Positions 36,311 to 45,139 are shown, counted from the stretch's first letter. The stretch is DNA of 64,000 bases from Paenibacillus spongiae (GCF_024734895.1 NZ_CP091430.1:4606501-4670500); one strand, 5' to 3'. A program made the numbers and translations. Notes: generated from the letters alone by a model not told the origin.

Positions 36311-37105
36311 CTAACCTCCATCCTGAGTTTTGAATGGCGACCATCCGGCAAAGAGCCGCAGCTGCCTTTTACGGTAAAGAGTTGGTTTTGGTTGTACTTC
36401 TAAATTGTGAATGACCGCTCGGGCGTTTCGTTCATAGTAAGCGATCGTATCCTGTCCCAGCTTGGTCTCTGCAACCTCGTATGCGGAACGCAGCTCAAAC
36501 GGCCTCGTTGTACCGTTATGCGAATCCGATGCGATGAAATGAATTAAATTTCGGCGGCACATCTCGATGGCCGCCGATTTCACCTTCGAACCGAAACGCC
36601 CGGTAAGCGAATGCGATGTCACTTGGCATAGCGCTCCGTTATCGACCAGAGATTTCAGCTTGTCAGGATCAGCAGCAAGCTCGGCATTGCGTTCGGGATG
36701 AGCAATGATTGGGGTCCAGCCCGCGATCCGAAGCTCGTGCAGCGTATCGTCGAATCTTGCCGGAACATTGGAAGCTGAGAACTCTAATAACAAATAAGTT
36801 GACTCTCCGAGCGGGAGCAATTTCCCTTCTTCCAAATCATCCAGCAATCCGTCATATACTCTTATCTCCTGCCCGGGCAATACCCGCAGCGGAATTTGCC
36901 GTTTCCTGAGCTCGGCGTTTAAGAGGCCCGTTCGTTCCCGGATGTCCGCCGCTTCAGTATCATAACGCCCCGCACGATAATGCGGAGTTGCATAGATGGT
37001 CGTCGCTCCATCGTCAACTGCCGATTGCGCAAGCGATATCGATTCCTCCAAGCTGGTTGGTCCGTCATCAAGACCATGCAGCAGATGACAATGAAGATCG
37101 ATCAT
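36311..37105 (-). CDS. CpsB/YwqE-type manganese-dependent tyrosine phosphatase (PHP family)
   Basis: A 264-residue PHP-fold phosphatase that dephosphorylates the BY-kinase. Metal-binding motifs are visible: MIDLHCHLLHGLDDGP at the N-terminus, YATPHYRAGRY near residue 40, LLEFS, PIIAHPERN near 135, and HFIASDSHNG near 190. It is the first gene of the 17-kb exopolysaccharide cluster. The ATG has GGGAGGAG upstream. No terminator is seen between it and the following genes. Confidence 0.92.
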   Translation of the reverse strand: MIDLHCHLLHGLDDGPTSLEESISLAQSAVDDGATTIYATPHYRAGRYDTEAADIRERTGLLNAELRKRQIPLRVLPGQEIRVYDGLLDDLEEGKLLPLGESTYLLLEFSASNVPARFDDTLHELRIAGWTPIIAHPERNAELAADPDKLKSLVDNGALCQVTSHSLTGRFGSKVKSAAIEMCRRNLIHFIASDSHNGTTRPFELRSAYEVAETKLGQDTIAYYERNARAVIHNLEVQPKPTLYRKRQLRLFAGWSPFKTQDGG

Positions 37106-37857
37106 AACATCTCCTCCCAGATCTCGACTCGTAACGATTATGTCATAAATAGATCGAGGGCAATGAGGGAATAAGGTAATAATTTCAATTAGGCGTTACT
37201 GTTTATTTTGCAAAAATGAAAATAAGCTATCATCCCTAGTTTCAAGTTTTGTTAACTCCGAATTAACATCCATATTTAACCATTTATAGTTGATTCAGGA
37301 CGATTATTTGCAATTATGATAGAATTCTAACACCCTTTATTTTATGTATATTTCGAACAATAGTCTTACACTTTTCTTACAAATAAAATCGCTCTCATCC
37401 CATACAGAACAACAGATTAGCCGTATTTTTCCTATTCTTAGAAAAATCGCCTAGGAACGGATTAGCACGATCGGCGGGCTCTTCGATAAGGACCAAGGAC
37501 ATAGATGCCTTTTTTTTGGGACAGTTGGCATAGGTTTACCTTTCCTTCACACGGCCATCGACTGATCCTATTCAAGACCCAGGTTCGCTTAAAGTCGGGA
37601 ATATTCGCCCATTTATTACAATTCCGATGGAATTAACCCCTAATATGAGGCCTAGCCGCTTACCGAAATTTGCAGCATATTGTTAACAACAGGTATACTT
37701 TCCTGCTAATAACCGATTAAATAGGGAAAATATATTCAGTTTCAATTCCATTTGTTAAGGTTTCTTGGACAATTCGCACATTATCACACTAATATCACCC
37801 AGTACCTTGCTGAACACAGTAGCATTATGGTAGGATAGTTTCGTCAGGAGGGATGAG
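37106..37857. promoter_or_regulatory. AT-rich intergenic region between eps cluster and padR gene
   Basis: About 750 bases without a convincing gene in any frame, clearly richer in AT than the flanks. It must contain the divergent promoters of the exopolysaccharide cluster (minus) and of the PadR gene (plus). For the cluster, TTGCAA (37308-37313) and TATAAA (37283-37288) on the minus strand are separated by 19 bases, a weak candidate. For padR, TTGCTG (37807-37812) and TAGGAT (37831-37836) are separated by 18. No EpsC-associated RNA or other known leader was recognised. Confidence 0.45.
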
Positions 37858-38202
37858 ATGGATATGTCCGAATGGACGTCTCAAGCGCGTCGCGGAATAT
37901 TGGAATACAGTATTTTGCTGCTGATCAGCAAAAAATCACGATACGGTTATGAACTTGTTACGCTATTGGACCAATGGGAGCCGCTTGCCGTCACGGAAGG
38001 AACGCTCTATCCGCTTCTGCGCCGTCTGCTGAAGGAGAAGTACATCGACTCCCAGTGGAAGGAATCCGAGGCGGGCCCTCCGCGAAAGTATTATAGTTTG
38101 ACCGAAGCCGGTCACCGTCTAATGGAAGCTATGTCGCTCGAATGGAGCAAGCTTTCTACTGCCATGAATCAAATTGTCATGTATCGAGGAGAGAAATCTT
38201 AA
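37858..38202 (+). CDS. PadR-family transcriptional regulator
   Basis: A 114-residue winged-helix repressor: RRGILEYSILLLISKKSRYG, TEGTLYPLLRRLLKEKYI (recognition helix) and GPPRKYYSLTEAGHRLM (wing) are the family signature. It is followed at once by a DUF1700 membrane-protein gene, a very common pairing in Bacillales in which the regulator controls its own operon. AGGAGGG precedes the ATG at good spacing; a second ATG two codons later is possible. It is divergent from the exopolysaccharide cluster, so an effect on that cluster is conceivable but unproven. Confidence 0.9.
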   Translation: MDMSEWTSQARRGILEYSILLLISKKSRYGYELVTLLDQWEPLAVTEGTLYPLLRRLLKEKYIDSQWKESEAGPPRKYYSLTEAGHRLMEAMSLEWSKLSTAMNQIVMYRGEKS

Positions 38203-38203
38203 A

Positions 38204-38761
38204 ATGAGTCCAAATGGAAGAGCTTATCTAACAAAGTTGTATGAACTGCTGCATAAGACCCCGGAGGAGGAACGGCTCGACGCCGTTCGTGAAATTGAAA
38301 GTCATATTAGGGATGGAATTGCAGGCGGTCAGCCGGAGGAGGTCATCTTGGCACGATTAGGAGACCCCCGCAAGCTTGCGAGGGCCTATCGGAGCGAGTA
38401 TTTGGTGGAGCGCCGTTCCAGCCGATCGATTAAGGACGTTCTGGCCATAATCAGATTCTACTGTACGGACGGACTATTAAGCGTCATGATCATTCCGGTT
38501 CTTGCCACGATTGCTTATGGATTCGGCTTCTGTGCCGTACTTTCGATCGTCGCCGGCATCATTCGCAGCTTTGGCGTTACTTGGATCAATATGAGCATCG
38601 GGCCCGGAACGGAAGTTCCGACGGAATGGAGCATGGCCTATGCCGGCGTTATTGGCGGCATTCTGGGCGTTATTGCCTTCTACAGCCGTAAATATATGCG
38701 TGCTTATATCGGCTATCTCTCTTCCCGTTATAGAATGGTGCTGCCCAGCCATCAGAAATAG
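38204..38761 (+). CDS. DUF1700/HAAS-domain membrane protein
   Basis: A 185-residue protein with the N-terminal HAAS-type helical domain (YLTKLYELLHKTPEEERLDA, REIESHIRDGIAGGQPEEVI, LARLGDPRKLARAYRSEY) followed by two or three membrane helices (LSVMIIPVLATIAYGFGFC, VIGGILGVIAFYS). HAAS-domain proteins are the usual partners of PadR regulators; they are membrane-bound and their role is not settled. Start is ATG 38204, two bases after the padR stop, with GAGGAG inside the end of padR. Confidence 0.82.
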   Translation: MSPNGRAYLTKLYELLHKTPEEERLDAVREIESHIRDGIAGGQPEEVILARLGDPRKLARAYRSEYLVERRSSRSIKDVLAIIRFYCTDGLLSVMIIPVLATIAYGFGFCAVLSIVAGIIRSFGVTWINMSIGPGTEVPTEWSMAYAGVIGGILGVIAFYSRKYMRAYIGYLSSRYRMVLPSHQK

Positions 38762-38771
38762 CAAAATGTTG

Positions 38772-39629
38772 CTATGTAAGCTCCAGGACGGTAAGCTCGG
38801 GGCGGCACCAGAATCGGATGGGCAAGGTTGTCGTGCCTATTCCCCGATTTGTGTATACCGGTAGCTGAGCTGCACCTGCATGATAAAGCCCATCCACGTA
38901 CTTCTTCCCATGCGGCGGCGCAATCAGATGGCCGATAAACGGTAGCCGGATTTGCCCGCCGTGCGTATGTCCGGATAGCTGAAGCTTCACCTGCGGCCAA
39001 TCCGCCGCCGTATCCGCGAAGTCCGGCTCATGCGCCAGCAGAATCACCTTATCCTCCGGCAGCGTGCCGCCAAGGGCCCGCTCCAGGTCGGGCTGTCCGA
39101 GCATAAGATCATCCACACCTGCCACGATCAGACGGCTGCCGCCCTTCTCGATCGCGGCATGCCGATTAAGAAGCAGACGGAAGCCGGTCTTCTTCCAAAA
39201 GTCGGAGACGCCGCTCCTGCCTTCGATTCCGTAGTCATGATTGCCGAGCACGGCAAATTTACCCAGCGGCGCTTGCAGGCTCATCATCATATCGGTGCAT
39301 TGGCTTAGCCCTTCTGTCCCGTCATCGACCAGATCGCCGGTGAAGCAAATGAGATCCGGCTTTAATCTCTCAATTCTATTGATCACCTGGATCAAATCAT
39401 CTTTATCAAAATGGTAGCCGAAATGCACATCGCTGAAATGTACAATACGCGTACCGCGGAAGGGGTGCTTCTGGTTTCCGTCAAACATCGGTATGGCCAC
39501 GGTATTTACCTCGACCCAATTTCGTTCCACATAATAGCTATAGGCTGGAGCAGCAGCCGCAGCGGCAAGTCCGCTTCCGGCTACCCACTTAAGAAACCGT
39601 CTCCTCGTCATTCTCGGGTTGCTGGCCAT
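38772..39629 (-). CDS. Tat-exported metallophosphoesterase (YaeI/YkuE-like)
   Basis: A 285-residue calcineurin-like phosphoesterase. The N-terminus MTRRRFLKWVAGSG is a twin-arginine signal with a following hydrophobic, Ala-rich segment, so the protein is probably exported folded and membrane-attached. The metal sites are complete: HFSDVHFG, FTGDLVDDG, LGNHDYG, LAHEPDF and LSGHTHGGQ. Such proteins are described as phosphodiesterases on lipids or UDP-linked intermediates. Start taken at ATG 39629 (MASNPRMTRRRF). It converges on the DUF1700 gene with a 10-base gap. Confidence 0.87.
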   Translation of the reverse strand: MASNPRMTRRRFLKWVAGSGLAAAAAAPAYSYYVERNWVEVNTVAIPMFDGNQKHPFRGTRIVHFSDVHFGYHFDKDDLIQVINRIERLKPDLICFTGDLVDDGTEGLSQCTDMMMSLQAPLGKFAVLGNHDYGIEGRSGVSDFWKKTGFRLLLNRHAAIEKGGSRLIVAGVDDLMLGQPDLERALGGTLPEDKVILLAHEPDFADTAADWPQVKLQLSGHTHGGQIRLPFIGHLIAPPHGKKYVDGLYHAGAAQLPVYTNRGIGTTTLPIRFWCRPELTVLELT

Positions 39630-39682
39630 CGTATGCTCTCGTCCTCTCCGCTTGCTATTGATTACATAGAGTAGACGATCCG

Positions 39683-40081
39683 TCAACGCGTTTTGTTTTT
39701 ACCGGCCGCATAAGCGGCGAACCGGTCCGCAACATATGCGGCCAAGATGCCTGCTGCATAACGAACCAGATCGGCTGGCAGAAAACCTGATCCCAACACC
39801 AACGCACCGATTGTTGTTGCGCGCACGCCGTTAATCCAGTCCGCTTGATACAGCTGACTGCATTCGATGATCAAGCTGAAGAGTCCCGCGAACCATGCCG
39901 ATACGGATTTCTTGCGGTTCGTCAGAATGAGCCGGAATCCGAAATAGATCATGCTCGCCCACAGTACGTCGCCTGCATGACGCGACACGAAATCCGGTAT
40001 GTATGCGGCATAAGCCCGTGAACCGAGACCAAGCACAATCACGATTGCGATCGTGACGCAGTACCCTATTCTGATTCGCAT
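39683..40081 (-). CDS. DUF2809-family membrane protein
   Basis: A 132-residue protein with about four membrane helices. The pattern GLGSRAYAAYIPDFVSRHAGDVLWASMIYF, with Arg in the first loop and Gly-Asp before the second helix, and SLIIECSQLYQADWINGVR with the conserved Glu and Gln, are the features of DUF2809. Function is unknown. It precedes the metallophosphoesterase gene by 53 bases on the same strand. Confidence 0.75.
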   Translation of the reverse strand: MRIRIGYCVTIAIVIVLGLGSRAYAAYIPDFVSRHAGDVLWASMIYFGFRLILTNRKKSVSAWFAGLFSLIIECSQLYQADWINGVRATTIGALVLGSGFLPADLVRYAAGILAAYVADRFAAYAAGKNKTR

Positions 40082-40214
40082 GACTCATCATCCTTGTCCT
40101 TCAGGTCGATTAAGCATCGATCCTTATGTCTAGTGCTAGAATATGCCCGCCTCATTCTTCGTAAACTCATCGAGCATGGCGGTATATTTGCCTCGGTTAT
40201 ATATTGGCACAGAA

Positions 40215-40736
40215 TTAGTTCACGAACGTACTTCTTACACGGACAGACTTCAAAAAGTAAGGGATCCAAATGAGACAAGTCAACATATTTCCGATCAACT
40301 TGCTGAGTGATTTGCCGATCCCCTGGCCAGCTGTAAGCGGAATATATTGTGCCAGTATAAACCCGGCCGTAGAGAGTATCAGTACGGCTGCAAAATAAGT
40401 GATTACCATAGGCACCAATAATCGTTTCTTCCTATACATCAACAGGAGAACATACGAAAGAAGAACGATAAGCACTCCATTCCCGATTGCTTCGAACGGA
40501 ATGATAATCGACCACATAGCATCATACATTGGTGAATCCGGAGACGTTAACCGCCCCCAGGTTTCTCCGGCGAAGATCGGCAGAATACCGGCGGATAAGT
40601 AGAGTACAGAACCGATTAACGCATACCACAGGCTAATTTGCGCCAGTATGAGCCAACCGCCCAAACCTCTTAAGTCAAGATTGCCGCGATTTGCGGGTTT
40701 CGTTGCACTCGGCCATTCGGACGGCTGACTTGGCAT
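40215..40736 (-). CDS. DUF2569-like membrane protein
   Basis: A 173-residue protein with four membrane helices; LRGLGGWLILAQISLW near the N-terminus is the GGWL motif that opens DUF2569 proteins. The start ATG overlaps the TAA stop of the acetyltransferase gene (TAATG), with GGGAGGGAG just upstream, so the two are translationally coupled. Function is unknown. Confidence 0.7.
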   Translation of the reverse strand: MPSQPSEWPSATKPANRGNLDLRGLGGWLILAQISLWYALIGSVLYLSAGILPIFAGETWGRLTSPDSPMYDAMWSIIIPFEAIGNGVLIVLLSYVLLLMYRKKRLLVPMVITYFAAVLILSTAGFILAQYIPLTAGQGIGKSLSKLIGNMLTCLIWIPYFLKSVRVRSTFVN

Positions 40737-41308
40737 TAGCTTCGCTCCCTCCCGATATCCCCTGCCGTTAACTTCACATAATCGCTTCTCAAGATTGCCA
40801 TCAACACCGTATCTGAATATTTCCCATTCACAAAATGCCGCTCCCGAAGCCGTCCTTCCTCGCGGAAGCCGCATCGGTCATAGCAGCGGATCGCCGCTTC
40901 GTTGAAATCGTGCACCTCAAGCTGCAGGCGGTTCATGTTCAGCCGGTCGAACACGAACTTCTGCAGCAAGCGAATCGCTTCGGCACCATATCCTTTGCCG
41001 CGCAGAGAGCGGCTGCCGATGACGATCCCCATCTCGGCGGTCCGGTTCTTCCAATCGAACTTGAACAAATCAATCTGTCCGATATAAGCCTCCGTCTCCA
41101 GATCGGCTATGACAAATCCTCTGTGATGATCGTCCTTCTCCAGCACATTATTAAGGAATGTCTCGGTCTCTGAAGTCGTATGCGGATATAGAAACACATC
41201 CGACAAGTTGTCGACCACTTCCGGGTCATTCACCCATTCCCGCATCTGAACGAAATCTTCCCCGCGGTATTCGCGCAGCATGATGCGCTCCCCATATAAA
41301 CGAGGCAT
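40736..41308 (-). CDS. GNAT-family N-acetyltransferase (RimJ/RimL-like)
   Basis: A 190-residue acetyltransferase. The GNAT core is visible: GERIMLREYRGEDF, YIGQIDLFKFDWKNRTAEMG, IGSRSLRGKGYGAEAIRLL (acetyl-CoA pyrophosphate loop, RGKGYG) and NEAAIRCYDRCGFREEGRL. It resembles the RimJ/RimL or SpeG-like group that acetylates protein N-termini or small amines. The start codon is uncertain: ATG 41308 or a GTG three codons upstream at 41317. The substrate is unknown. Confidence 0.87.
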   Translation of the reverse strand: MPRLYGERIMLREYRGEDFVQMREWVNDPEVVDNLSDVFLYPHTTSETETFLNNVLEKDDHHRGFVIADLETEAYIGQIDLFKFDWKNRTAEMGIVIGSRSLRGKGYGAEAIRLLQKFVFDRLNMNRLQLEVHDFNEAAIRCYDRCGFREEGRLRERHFVNGKYSDTVLMAILRSDYVKLTAGDIGRERS

Positions 41309-41327
41309 TCTACTCACAGCCTTTCCA

Positions 41328-42173
41328 CTATCGGTTGGAAGTTACAATCATTCGCCATTGCTTCCATGCGTTTAAATAGGCTCTCAAATCATGCGGATGA
41401 TGATAAGTGCAGGTCACAATTCGATTGTACAGCGCGATCGCGACCTCCTCATATAGTGCCTTCAGATCGCGGGAGAACGGCCAGGCTTCGTCATACACGA
41501 CTTCTGCAATGACATCGGGCGTCAATTCATCCGGAGAGGAGCAGAATGCGAACGCCAAGTCATACATCGGCTGTCCAATTAGCGGCAGCGGATCGATGAC
41601 GCCGGAAAGCTGTCTATCTTCATCGAATACAAAGTTATGCACCCCGCAATCCCCATGCAGATGATAGAACGGACCCGTTACGCGGCTGGAATTGCCCGCT
41701 AGCTCGGCTGCCAGCTCATGATCCTCCTCCGTGAACAAATCGCCGGATGCGCTTCGTGTCAGCTTCGTTCTCTCGATGAGATCCTGCTGCCATGTCACAT
41801 TGCGGCCTGCCGGCCATTCGACTTCTTCGTACTTCGCGATCAGCTGGCGGACCAGTTCAAGAAGCAAGCCGCCCTTATTCCCAGGATAATAAGTGGTCGC
41901 TCCTTCGATATATTCATAGATCAGGAAACGGTTGGCGGGATCCGCGTACCGAAACGAGGGTACAATCGGCAGCTTGACGTAACGCTTCAAGAATGCCGCT
42001 TCCGCATCAACAGCCCCCGCTTCATTGTATTTCAGTACAAGTCGGTCATATTTCCCGCACTTCATCAGATAGACGTGACTGTTCGTACCACCCTCCAGCT
42101 TGTCCATGGCAAGTTCGCCGCTCGGCAATACGCCAGCCGCAAACAGTTCGGCTGCGATTAGAGTCATATTCAT
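41328..42173 (-). CDS. Aminoglycoside phosphotransferase-family kinase
   Basis: A 281-residue protein with the APH/choline-kinase fold. It has LEGGTNSHVYLMKCGKYDRLVLKY (nucleotide loop and Lys), IYEYIEG (hinge), YHLHGDCGVHNFVFDED (catalytic loop with Asp and Asn) and GVIDPLPLIGQPMYDLAFAF (metal-binding Asp). It is unlikely to be a dedicated resistance enzyme; such chromosomal relatives usually have unknown small-molecule substrates. It lies 11-20 bases upstream of the acetyltransferase gene on the same strand. Confidence 0.8.
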   Translation of the reverse strand: MNMTLIAAELFAAGVLPSGELAMDKLEGGTNSHVYLMKCGKYDRLVLKYNEAGAVDAEAAFLKRYVKLPIVPSFRYADPANRFLIYEYIEGATTYYPGNKGGLLLELVRQLIAKYEEVEWPAGRNVTWQQDLIERTKLTRSASGDLFTEEDHELAAELAGNSSRVTGPFYHLHGDCGVHNFVFDEDRQLSGVIDPLPLIGQPMYDLAFAFCSSPDELTPDVIAEVVYDEAWPFSRDLKALYEEVAIALYNRIVTCTYHHPHDLRAYLNAWKQWRMIVTSNR

Positions 42174-42230
42174 AGGGGTCTTCAGCCTCCTTTATGTATG
42201 CATTAATCAAATATCTATAGATTCAACGAA

Positions 42231-42400
42231 TGATTGGAACAAAAAGCGGAGCAGGAAGAATGATTCTGGAGAAGCGCTAGCGGTCGCCTTTGTTCACGGA
42301 TTTCTACCACTAATTTATGATTCAAGGAAACCCGGGAACAACAGCGATCGGAAGAACATTCTGCCTGCGCAGCGGGTTGATTCACATCTTTCGTTCAATA
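42231..42400. repeat. Candidate dispersed intergenic repeat
   Basis: The 387-base gap 42174-42560 contains no gene. Its central part, from about 42231 to 42400, including GAGAAGCGCTAGCGGTCGCC, resembles an intergenic sequence I associate from memory with many copies in Paenibacillus genomes. There is only one copy in this window, so repetition cannot be shown here. Confidence 0.25.
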
Positions 42401-42490
42401 GTTCGAAATACAGATGACTATCATATTACCATAAAAGAGGCTGCCTCCGAAAGTTCGATGCATGCAAGAAACTTAAACATGTAGAATTGG

Positions 42491-42532
42491 CAAAAAAGAG
42501 GACAGCATAGGCGTCGTCGCCGTCTGTCCCCT
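42491..42532 (-). terminator. Terminator of the pspA-type operon
   Basis: On the minus strand GGGGACAG pairs with CTGTCCTC, with an inner GGCG/CGCC stem, followed by TTTTTTGCC. It lies 29 bases after the stop of the DUF4247 gene. Confidence 0.8.
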
Positions 42533-42560
42533 TCCATATCCGATTCTTGTTCGCCTTGGA

Positions 42561-43322
42561 TCATCGCCGCTTCTTAATGCGCCCTACACCCACGCGTGTC
42601 TTGGGTTTCTTCGATTTTCTTGGCGTAACCCAGCTGCTCTTCTTGCCGCTATCGGAGCTGTCTCTTGTAATCTTCCCGCTGGAGGCCGATTTCTTCGGTG
42701 ATTTATCGAAGATACTGCCGCCGCTGCCGGGTTTGCCGCTGCTGGCATCCGCATCCTTCGACCGTTTGAAAATCGAGCCCTTGCGTTCCACTGTCATGGG
42801 CGGGATCGCTTTCTTCTCATCGACCGTCGGGGCACGGAATGTTCCCGTCTTCGGTTTATAGACATCTCGGTCGGTATAGCCGCGATAGCTGCCGCCGCCA
42901 TATCGTCCGTTATCGAATAAATCGCCAAGCAGGCTCGCCATCAGATAGCCTTCCAGGAAGCTCATGCTGTAATTGTTGCGCACATACTCTTTGGAATCGA
43001 CCTCAACAAGCGTATCCTCAGGCTTTTTCTCGTCCTGCTGCAGATGAACGATCCGGTCGGAGTAGACGAGGAACATCCGGTCTTCCGCTTCGTCCGACTG
43101 CTGCTCCGGCTTGGATGATGCCGCCAGCTCGCTTGCCACTTCGGGAACCGTCTTGCCTGCTGCACGATAAACGTAAGATGTCTGCGACCCGCTGCCGTTA
43201 ACCGATTCGAGCGGGTACGTGTCTTTTATCGTTTCGTTAATACCTCCGCATGCTGCAAGAAGCGGTACGATCAGACTGAAGACGAGGAATAGTTTAAGCG
43301 CATAGGACCATTTGTGCCGCAT
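42561..43322 (-). CDS. DUF4247-family lipoprotein
   Basis: A 253-residue protein with a lipoprotein signal peptide ending in the lipobox LLAAC, so it should be lipid-anchored on the outer face of the membrane. The conserved part (YPLESVNGSGSQTSYVYRA, TVPEVASELA, FLVYSDRIVHLQQDE, PEDTLVEVDSKEYVRNNY) is the DUF4247 pattern. The last 100 residues are Lys/Ser-rich and disordered, ending KTRVGVGRIKKRR. Start at ATG 43322 with AAGGAGG seven bases upstream. It is the last gene of the pspA-DUF350-DUF4178-DUF4247 series. Function is unknown. Confidence 0.78.
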   Translation of the reverse strand: MRHKWSYALKLFLVFSLIVPLLAACGGINETIKDTYPLESVNGSGSQTSYVYRAAGKTVPEVASELAASSKPEQQSDEAEDRMFLVYSDRIVHLQQDEKKPEDTLVEVDSKEYVRNNYSMSFLEGYLMASLLGDLFDNGRYGGGSYRGYTDRDVYKPKTGTFRAPTVDEKKAIPPMTVERKGSIFKRSKDADASSGKPGSGGSIFDKSPKKSASSGKITRDSSDSGKKSSWVTPRKSKKPKTRVGVGRIKKRR

Positions 43323-43334
43323 TCTCAAACCTCC

Positions 43335-43841
43335 TTAACCGCCTCGCAGCACGCGAACGTCTGCGGGCAGTACATCCTCGCCTTCGTATAACATAAACCG
43401 GCCGTCCTGCCACTCCACCCGGAGAAGCTTTAAATCGTCGGATTGATATTGCCACACATACTGCTCGCCGCCTTGGAAGAACGGCGTCTTGCCTGCTGAC
43501 GTTATGAAGCCGGAGTATTGCTCTTCCATATGGTAAGTGCGATCGTCCAATTCGATAATCGTCGGTACCTCGTCGACGGAATCCAGACGGCCGTCAATCG
43601 GCTCGTACAGGGCATAAAGGGTGCGCTCACGCTCTTCGATGGTCAAATACCGGATGGAAGCGCCATCCTGCAGCGTCAATACGATCAAATTCCGCTGCCT
43701 GTTCTGCGTTCGTCCGACGACCTGGTACGTCACAAGCGATACTTCACACACATCGCCTGGCCCGATGGACAGCATGCCGGGTTCCGGCTTCTTCGGCTCG
43801 GGTTTGGCCAATATGTTCTTGATTCGTTTAAATATACTCAT
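43335..43841 (-). CDS. DUF4178-family protein
   Basis: A 168-residue soluble protein. MLSIGPGDVCEVSLVTYQVVG, YLTIEERERTLYALYEPIDG and TYHMEEQYSGFITSAGKTPFF match the DUF4178 domain. Start at the second ATG (43841, MSIFKRIKNIL), which has GGAAGGAG eight bases upstream. DUF4178 genes occur repeatedly next to DUF350, DUF4247 and pspA genes in Bacillales and other bacteria, which points to a shared envelope or polyamine-related role that has not been defined. Confidence 0.82.
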   Translation of the reverse strand: MSIFKRIKNILAKPEPKKPEPGMLSIGPGDVCEVSLVTYQVVGRTQNRQRNLIVLTLQDGASIRYLTIEERERTLYALYEPIDGRLDSVDEVPTIIELDDRTYHMEEQYSGFITSAGKTPFFQGGEQYVWQYQSDDLKLLRVEWQDGRFMLYEGEDVLPADVRVLRGG

Positions 43842-43865
43842 CGCCATTGCTCCTTCCTCTGCGGG

Positions 43866-44270
43866 TTACAGACATGCTCCAATAATCAGCGCTCCGGCGG
43901 CATGAATGGATCCGGCGAACAGCGCATGCGCAATCTTGCCATCCTGCGTACCTTTATCCAGATGCAGATTCATGGTCGAACGCAGAATGATCCTCAGCAA
44001 ACTCTCAAGCACCAGTAAGATCAGGAATGATATGATCGATACGAACAGCGCCTCGCTAAGCAGGTCCGAGGTCATAATCGATCTCGATAAAATGTAGGCC
44101 TGAGCCAGCAGTTTAATAATAAAACGGGTCGTCACCGCCACGTTCCCATTGCGGATTTCTTCCATATCCCGATAACGCGTAAATAAGGAATCGACCATCA
44201 TTAAGACGACGAGCAGGACGGCTCCTGCACCGGTCCATACCAGCATGCCCACTACATTATCCAGTGTCAT
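43866..44270 (-). CDS. DUF350-family membrane protein (YjfL-like)
   Basis: A 134-residue integral membrane protein with four helices (VGMLVWTGAGAVLLVVLMM, FIIKLLAQAYILSRSIM, ALFVSIISFLILLVLESLL, IAHALFAGSIHAAGALIIG). The pattern of paired helices and the small HALFAGSIHAAGAL end is that of DUF350/YjfL. Start at ATG 44270, with GGGGG eight bases upstream; an ATG three codons earlier is less well spaced. It sits between pspA and DUF4178. Confidence 0.78.
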   Translation of the reverse strand: MTLDNVVGMLVWTGAGAVLLVVLMMVDSLFTRYRDMEEIRNGNVAVTTRFIIKLLAQAYILSRSIMTSDLLSEALFVSIISFLILLVLESLLRIILRSTMNLHLDKGTQDGKIAHALFAGSIHAAGALIIGACL

Positions 44271-44311
44271 CCTTGACATCCCCCATTATCATAGTCGCAC
44301 CTCTCCCGCCC

Positions 44312-44376
44312 ATAGAAAAGACGTCTTAGACCGTGCGATCGGCTTCAGTCGCGCGATCGAGGCCATCGGACGTCCT
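44312..44376 (-). terminator. Candidate attenuator between pspA and the DUF350 gene
   Basis: On the minus strand AGGACGTC pairs with GACGTCTT (69-76 with 18-25 of block 44300), enclosing an inner GATCG/CGATC hairpin, followed by TTTCTAT. It would let pspA be expressed at a higher level than the genes behind it. Confidence 0.4.
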
Positions 44377-44412
44377 ATCTTTCCATCAATCGTTCGAGGC
44401 TTGCGAGAATCA

Positions 44413-45087
44413 CTATTGATCTTTGTTTTCGTATTTCTTCATCAATGCCGCAAGCTCGTCTTCAACGGCCTTGTCCTTGCCAAGCGCTGCGAATTCATCG
44501 TCCAGCGACTTGCCCTTGCTGCTCATTTCATTGCTTGCCTCGGCCTGAGCTTCCATCTGCAGCATCTTCTCTTCCATACGCTTCATACCGGAAACAGCCG
44601 TATCCGAGCTGAAGCCTGCCATCGACTTGTTAATCTCCGCTTGCGCTTTCGCAGCTTGATAACGGGCAACGAGCGTCTCGCGTTTGTTCTTCAGCTCCGT
44701 CAGCTGGCGGCGCATCTCTTCGAGCTTGCTGCGCAGATTGTCGGCGGAAGCTTTGTTCTGATCGAAGCTTGTTTTGTATTCGTTCATCTTCGCTTCGGCT
44801 GCCTTCTTCTCTTCCAATGCGCGGCGGGCCAGCTCGATATTCTGCATCTGGACGGCTGTATGGGCTTGCTCCTCGCGTTTCTTCACCAGCGCTTCCTGCT
44901 CTTCATACAGCTGCTTGAATTTCTTCTCGATCGCGATTTGAGCTGCGACCGCCTTCTCCGCGTCCTCCAAATCTTCCTGCATGTCGCGGATATATTGGTC
45001 AGTTAGCTTCACCGGATCTTCCGCTTTCTCGATTAGAGAATACACATTCGAGAGTGTAAGATCACGCAAACGTTTGAAAATGGACAT
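44413..45087 (-). CDS. pspA: PspA/IM30-family membrane stress protein
   Basis: A 224-residue, almost entirely helical protein of the PspA/Vipp1 (ESCRT-III-like) family, which coats and stabilises damaged membranes. It begins MSIFKRLRDLTLSNVYSLIE with the amphipathic helix, then LTDQYIRDMQEDLEDAEKAV, long coiled coil (about residues 25-150) and a C-terminal helix rich in Glu/Lys (AVEDELAALMKKYENK). Length matches B. subtilis PspA (227). ATG with GAGGAGG upstream. It is preceded by a SigmaW-type promoter, as known for pspA in B. subtilis. Confidence 0.93.
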   Translation of the reverse strand: MSIFKRLRDLTLSNVYSLIEKAEDPVKLTDQYIRDMQEDLEDAEKAVAAQIAIEKKFKQLYEEQEALVKKREEQAHTAVQMQNIELARRALEEKKAAEAKMNEYKTSFDQNKASADNLRSKLEEMRRQLTELKNKRETLVARYQAAKAQAEINKSMAGFSSDTAVSGMKRMEEKMLQMEAQAEASNEMSSKGKSLDDEFAALGKDKAVEDELAALMKKYENKDQ

Positions 45088-45139
45088 GGTTTATTTCCTC
45101 CTCAGAATCGGTAAAGTGGTGTTGTTGTATGTTCATTAT

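Noticed and set aside
41328-42173. Aminoglycoside resistance gene
   Set aside because: Only the general kinase fold is shared; there is no mobile element or other resistance gene nearby, and chromosomal relatives usually have other substrates.
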